Source: Flavobacteriales bacterium
GTDB taxonomy: Bacteria > Bacteroidota > Bacteroidia > Flavobacteriales_E > Vicingaceae
Reading direction: 5' to 3'
Length of the DNA stretch: 64,000 nt
Assembly: GCA_026196775.1 (NCBI GenBank)
Contig: JAPHUD010000033.1
Span: 1 to 64,000, forward strand
The notes under the pieces were generated by a model. That model searched no databases. It was given only the letters and a program-made list of their open reading frames with translations, and was not told the origin of the DNA. This document shows positions 60,086 through 64,000 of this stretch, in pieces; position 1 is the first letter of the stretch; every line of letters starts with the position of its first letter. Made by a program: the position numbers and the translations under genes.

Positions 60086-62641
60086 ATGAAAAAAATATTA
60101 AGCATAACATTGGCAATTATTTTTAGCAGTTCCTTATTTTCACAAATCACTATATTAGAGAATGACACTACTATTTGTTCGGGTAGTTTAACTTTTAATG
60201 CTACGGTTTTAAATTCATCCACTCCTACTTCTGTAAGTTTGAGTGATGACACACATTCTGGGGTTGTTCCAATAGGGTTTACATTTAATTATTATGGAAC
60301 AAATAATACACAATGTGTAATTTCATCAAACAACTACATTACTTTTAACTTAGCTAATGCAAATAATTTCTCTCCTTGGGCTATTAACTTTAATGTGCCA
60401 GATGCTAGTACAACAGAAATTCACAATGCTGTTTTAGGACCTTGGCAAGATATTAACCCTGGAGCAGGTGGAAATGTTCGATATGCAACAGTTGGAACAG
60501 CTCCAAATAGAATATTTGTTGTAGAATATTGCAATATCCCTATGTTTAGTTGTACCAATTTGCAGTTTTCAAGTCAAATACAATTACATGAAAATGGCAA
60601 TCGAGTACAAACTCATATTATAAGTAAGCCTTTATGTACCACTTGGAATACTGGTCAAGCAATACATGCTACACATAACAATGGAGGCACACAAGCAACA
60701 GTAGTTACAGGTAGAAATGCAAACTCTCAATGGACAGTTAATAATGAAGGTAGAGAGTTTTCGTGGAATGGAACTACTTATACAGAAAGTTTAATTCCAT
60801 TTTCTCCAATAATTTTAGGTAACCCAAATAATATTCAATGGACAGAAGTAGGTAATTCAACTATTTTGGCGACAGGACCAACTGTTACAGTAACACCAAC
60901 TACAACAACAGCTTATGTAGCCTCAGTAACTGGAGGTTGTGCAGGAATTCCATTTACAGATACTGTTTATGTTACCGTGGGAGCGGGTAATTTTAATTTT
61001 GGAAACTCTGTTGTTACAAATCCACCTTGTACTGCAAATACAGGCTCTATTACTGTTAACATAAATGGAGGCTCTGGAACTTACGGTTATTCTTGGAATA
61101 CAACTCCAACTCAAACTACTCAGACAATTTCAAATTTAGGCCCCGGAAGCTATATGGTTACAGTAACCGATAGTGTTTCTGGGTGTACAAAAGACACTAC
61201 TTTTGTTGTAACTAATGGTAGTAGTTTACAAGCCACAATTGATAGTTCCTTTAATGTTTCATGTAATGGAGGAAATGATGGGATTGCTTACGCCAATACC
61301 TCTGGAGGAACAGGGTCGGTAACTTATTCATGGAATACCAACCCTGTACAAACAACTCAAACTGCTACAGGACTTGCCGCTGGAACTTATAGTGTAACTG
61401 TAACCGATAGTGTGGGTTGTATTTATGTTGCAACTGTTGTAATTACTGAACCTAACACATTAGTAGCAAACCCTACAATGACTGCCATGCCAACTTGTAA
61501 TGGAGGTAGTGATGGGACTGCTATAGCTAATGCAAGTGGAGGAACAACCCCTTATAGTTATAGCTGGAATACTACTCCTGTTCAAACAACACAAAGTGCT
61601 TCAGGGTTATCAGTTGGGCAATATACTTTAACTGTAACAGACTCAAATGGGTGTGTGTCAACAGGAAATGTGTTAATTACTCAGCCAGCACCAATTTCAA
61701 ATTCTATTCAAATAACAAATATTACTTGCCATAATGGAAATGATGGAGCTATTACATTAACCTCGTCTGGAGGAACTGCACCATATTCTTATTCTTGGTC
61801 AACATCTGCTAATACAAGTAATACAGAAACAGGTCTTAGTTCGGGAATAGTTTATGTTACAACTTCAGACAATCAAGGTTGTTCAGTAACTGACACTATA
61901 CAAATTACTAATCCAGACTCAATGAGTTTAACACTTACTCATACATCTGCTAGTTGTAATACGGACGATGGTACAGCAACAGCTGTTGTTGTAGGAGGAA
62001 GTGCTCCTTATAATTATTTATGGTCGGTAAATAATCAGACAACACAAACGGCCGACAGCCTTCCTGGAGGTATGGTTTCGGTCGTAGTTATGGATGCTAA
62101 TGGATGTACCGTTTCAGGAAGTATAAATATTGATACAGTAAATATTCATACTGCTGTTGCAGGTGCTGACCCTACAACTGGAATTGCTCCTTTAATTGTA
62201 AATTTTTCAAATAATAGTCAAAATACAACTACTTATTTTTGGGATTTTGGAGATGGAAATACAAGCACCGATTTTGCTCCAACGCATACTTATTTAGAAA
62301 ATGGAACTTATGTTGTAGTGCTTACATCTATTAATTCAGGAGGTTGTATGGCTTATGACACATTAATTATTGATGTAATTAATGAATTGATAATTCCAAA
62401 CGTTTTCACACCTAATGGCGATGGAGTAAATGATAATTTAGTATTTAAAAACTTACATGCTTTTCCTGATAATAAATTAATTGTTTTGAATAGATGGGGG
62501 AAAACAATTTTTGAAAAAACAGGATATCAAAACGACTGGGGTGGAGATGGTCATAGTGATGGAACTTATTTCTTTATCTTAGAATTAAATGATAAAGACA
62601 ACACTGTGCATAAAGGAACCATTACTATTTTGAGAGATTAA
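60086..62641 (+). CDS. SprB-repeat adhesin with PKD and CHU_C-type C-terminal domains
   Basis: The start at 60086 (MKKILSITLAI) is preferred to the TTG at 60083. The 851-residue protein has a signal peptide (about 1-19, FSQ), an N-terminal domain (about 20-235), and five SprB-type repeats (about 310-680) with CNGGNDG, SYSWNT and VTDSNGC motifs. A PKD domain follows (about 705-770, FWDFGDGNTS), then a gliding-motility C-terminal domain (IPNVFTPNGDGVNDN… LNRWGKTIFEK). SprB itself is a mobile cell-surface adhesin in gliding bacteria. It overlaps the convergent maf gene by four bases. No SprF partner is adjacent. Confidence 0.9.
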   Translation: MKKILSITLAIIFSSSLFSQITILENDTTICSGSLTFNATVLNSSTPTSVSLSDDTHSGVVPIGFTFNYYGTNNTQCVISSNNYITFNLANANNFSPWAINFNVPDASTTEIHNAVLGPWQDINPGAGGNVRYATVGTAPNRIFVVEYCNIPMFSCTNLQFSSQIQLHENGNRVQTHIISKPLCTTWNTGQAIHATHNNGGTQATVVTGRNANSQWTVNNEGREFSWNGTTYTESLIPFSPIILGNPNNIQWTEVGNSTILATGPTVTVTPTTTTAYVASVTGGCAGIPFTDTVYVTVGAGNFNFGNSVVTNPPCTANTGSITVNINGGSGTYGYSWNTTPTQTTQTISNLGPGSYMVTVTDSVSGCTKDTTFVVTNGSSLQATIDSSFNVSCNGGNDGIAYANTSGGTGSVTYSWNTNPVQTTQTATGLAAGTYSVTVTDSVGCIYVATVVITEPNTLVANPTMTAMPTCNGGSDGTAIANASGGTTPYSYSWNTTPVQTTQSASGLSVGQYTLTVTDSNGCVSTGNVLITQPAPISNSIQITNITCHNGNDGAITLTSSGGTAPYSYSWSTSANTSNTETGLSSGIVYVTTSDNQGCSVTDTIQITNPDSMSLTLTHTSASCNTDDGTATAVVVGGSAPYNYLWSVNNQTTQTADSLPGGMVSVVVMDANGCTVSGSINIDTVNIHTAVAGADPTTGIAPLIVNFSNNSQNTTTYFWDFGDGNTSTDFAPTHTYLENGTYVVVLTSINSGGCMAYDTLIIDVINELIIPNVFTPNGDGVNDNLVFKNLHAFPDNKLIVLNRWGKTIFEKTGYQNDWGGDGHSDGTYFFILELNDKDNTVHKGTITILRD

Positions 62642-63216
62642 AAATTAATTAATTCTTCATAAACTTCTTTTACAGGCAATCCCATAACATTGAAATAAGA
62701 GCCTACAATTTTTTCAATACCAATGTAGCCTATCCATTCTTGGATGCCATAACTACCAGCTTTATCGTAAGGTTTATAATTATCAATGTAATAGGTAATT
62801 TCCTCTAAAGTAAGGGGTTTAAAGTAAACCTCTGTAGAAACAGCAAAAGAGTGTTTTTTAGTGGTTGAAGTTAACGTTACAGCAGTAATTACTTCATGTT
62901 TTTTACCAGATAACTCTCCAAGCATTACTATAGCATGTTCCCTGTTTTTAGGTTTACCAAGAATTTTTTCTCCTAAACAAACAATGGTATCTGAAGTAAG
63001 TAAAAGCTCCTTGGCTTGTAAGTCTTTTTTAAAAGCACTTGCCTTTAAATCACTTAAAAATAACGCTACCTCTTTGCCTTTTAATGTTGGTGGATAAACC
63101 TCATCAACTTCTTTCAGTCGTATTTCAAAATCAACTCCAATATCCTTAAGTAGTTGTTGTCTCCTAGGTGATTTAGAAGCTAAAATTAAATGATAATTAT
63201 TGAGTTTAGAATCCAC
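62638..63216 (-). CDS. maf: Maf family nucleotide pyrophosphatase
   Basis: It hydrolyses modified or canonical nucleoside triphosphates. The GTG at 63216 (start MDSKLNNYHLILASKSPRR) matches the family start; an upstream ATG at 63255 would add 13 hydrophobic residues. The motifs LASKSPRRQQLLK, TSDTIVCL and GSYGIQEWIGYIGIEKIVGSYFNVMGLP are conserved. The 192 residues match. It overlaps the upstream prenyltransferase gene by 11 bases, so the two are cotranscribed. Confidence 0.9.
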   Translation of the reverse strand: MDSKLNNYHLILASKSPRRQQLLKDIGVDFEIRLKEVDEVYPPTLKGKEVALFLSDLKASAFKKDLQAKELLLTSDTIVCLGEKILGKPKNREHAIVMLGELSGKKHEVITAVTLTSTTKKHSFAVSTEVYFKPLTLEEITYYIDNYKPYDKAGSYGIQEWIGYIGIEKIVGSYFNVMGLPVKEVYEELINF

Positions 63217-64000
63217 CTGAAGAAATAATATAATTAAAAATAGCAAGGTAAACAATACCGAATAACATAATTAACTTCATCATCTTGCTAATGAAAGTGT
63301 AATCGGTTTTTTGGTTAGCTTTTTTAATTTTAATAAACAAATAGCCTAAAGGAAACTGTACCAATACTAAAAAGTAAAGTAGAGAAAAAGTATCTCCAAT
63401 CAAGATTTGTCTGTATTGTAAATATGCTAAGAAAACCATCATTATAACAATAATGAACTGACATACTTTTTTGGCGGTATTTATACCATAGATAATAGGT
63501 AAGGTTCTGCTATAAAATTTTCTGTCTCCTTCATAATCTTCAATGTCTTTAATTATTTCTCTAATCATGGTACTAAGGAACGCAAATAATGTAAACCCTA
63601 ACACCCATTTCATAATAATAGAAAAGTTCTGATGGATTAATATTCTAATATCATTAACATCTAACATGTTCTCGTAAAAAGGTAATAACTTAGCTATGGT
63701 AATATCAATATTTTGATATTGTAGTAGCATTTCATATAAACCTGCTACAAAAGGAACTAAAGCTGCTAAGCAAGCTACAACAATATTTCCAGTAAGCAAT
63801 TGTTTTTTAAACGAAACAGAATAATACCACAATGCTCCAACTGCTAATACTTGAATAGCTGCCAATTTTATCATTCCCATAGTATAGGCAACATAAATAG
63901 CTATAAATATTGCCAAGAAATTAATTACAATGTGAGCTCCCATTGCTACTCTTCTTTTAATATGTTTACCTATTAAAACTTCTTTAGGATTATTTACCCT
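63206..64000 (-). CDS. UbiA family prenyltransferase (partial, N-terminus beyond the right edge)
   Basis: The open frame runs from the right window edge with no start, giving 264 residues; the ATG at 63943 is internal. Before it lies NNPKEVLIGKHIKRRVAMG, a conserved part of the family. Several transmembrane helices follow, and REIIKDIEDYEGDR holds the second Asp-rich motif that binds the prenyl-diphosphate magnesium; the first motif would be outside the window. UbiA enzymes attach prenyl chains to quinone precursors, hemes or other lipids. Which one is unclear here. Confidence 0.88.
   Translation of the reverse strand, partial: RVNNPKEVLIGKHIKRRVAMGAHIVINFLAIFIAIYVAYTMGMIKLAAIQVLAVGALWYYSVSFKKQLLTGNIVVACLAALVPFVAGLYEMLLQYQNIDITIAKLLPFYENMLDVNDIRILIHQNFSIIMKWVLGFTLFAFLSTMIREIIKDIEDYEGDRKFYSRTLPIIYGINTAKKVCQFIIVIMMVFLAYLQYRQILIGDTFSLLYFLVLVQFPLGYLFIKIKKANQKTDYTFISKMMKLIMLFGIVYLAIFNYIISSGGF

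Noticed and set aside
1-64000. tRNA, rRNA, insertion sequence, prophage and CRISPR features
   Set aside because: None recognisable; gaps are short and I saw no cloverleaf, transposase or integrase signatures.

Overview
The window looks like a chromosomal segment of an AT-rich member of the Bacteroidota, probably Flavobacteriales-like. Three surface proteins end in gliding-motility/CHU_C-type C-terminal domains (one more gene is a truncated paralogue), two end in type A T9SS sorting tails, and there is a PorP/SprF-type protein. Promoters of the Bacteroidota TAnnTTTG type recur, ECF sigma and anti-sigma genes are coupled, and RF2 carries a programmed frameshift. I see no rRNA, tRNA, insertion sequence, prophage or CRISPR array. 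Genes are tightly packed, and no gene-free stretch exceeds 300 bases. The longest gap (55295-55574) is AT-rich with only a weak promoter candidate.

Left part (1-8.5 kb): two tandem paralogous surface-protein genes (the first cut by the window edge; the second with an eight-copy Cys-containing repeat and a 9-base G tract); an AlkD-type DNA glycosylase gene with a frameshifted 3' end; an ECF sigma factor coupled to an anti-sigma protein that appears to fuse an inner-membrane segment to an outer-membrane barrel; a small Cys-rich lipoprotein; and an OmpA-family lipoprotein. The sigma gene and the small lipoprotein gene share a near-identical upstream promoter-like motif, so they probably form a self-regulated envelope-signalling module. 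This is the best candidate for an undescribed system here.

8.5-30 kb: rlmN, dprA, cysC with a TM2 protein, and a deoC-aldehyde dehydrogenase pair for deoxyribose use. Then follow two GT2/methyltransferase sets with a polytopic GT-C-like protein, a GH16-like lipoprotein, two secreted amidohydrolase-family proteins (one a tandem fusion), glutamate dehydrogenase, a polyprenol-phosphate-mannose-synthase-like GT2, a bestrophin-like channel and an M42 peptidase.

30-45.5 kb: a PorP/SprF plus CHU_C adhesin pair, two T9SS type A cargo proteins, a TPR/HTH regulator, asd, a large lamin-tail-domain surface protein, pyrophosphatase, a DUF1573-VWA lipid-free secreted protein and dxr.

45.5-64 kb: an NRDE protein, a peroxiredoxin-like protein, fumC, a 57-residue membrane protein, an ArsC-like protein, prfB with its +1 frameshift, and a GNAT. 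Next comes a TonB-dependent receptor under a clear TPP riboswitch (so probably a thiamin-compound importer), with a NadR-like P-loop kinase upstream. The window ends with recQ, a GT-C protein, a GH16 enzyme, a SprB-repeat adhesin, maf and a UbiA prenyltransferase cut by the right edge.
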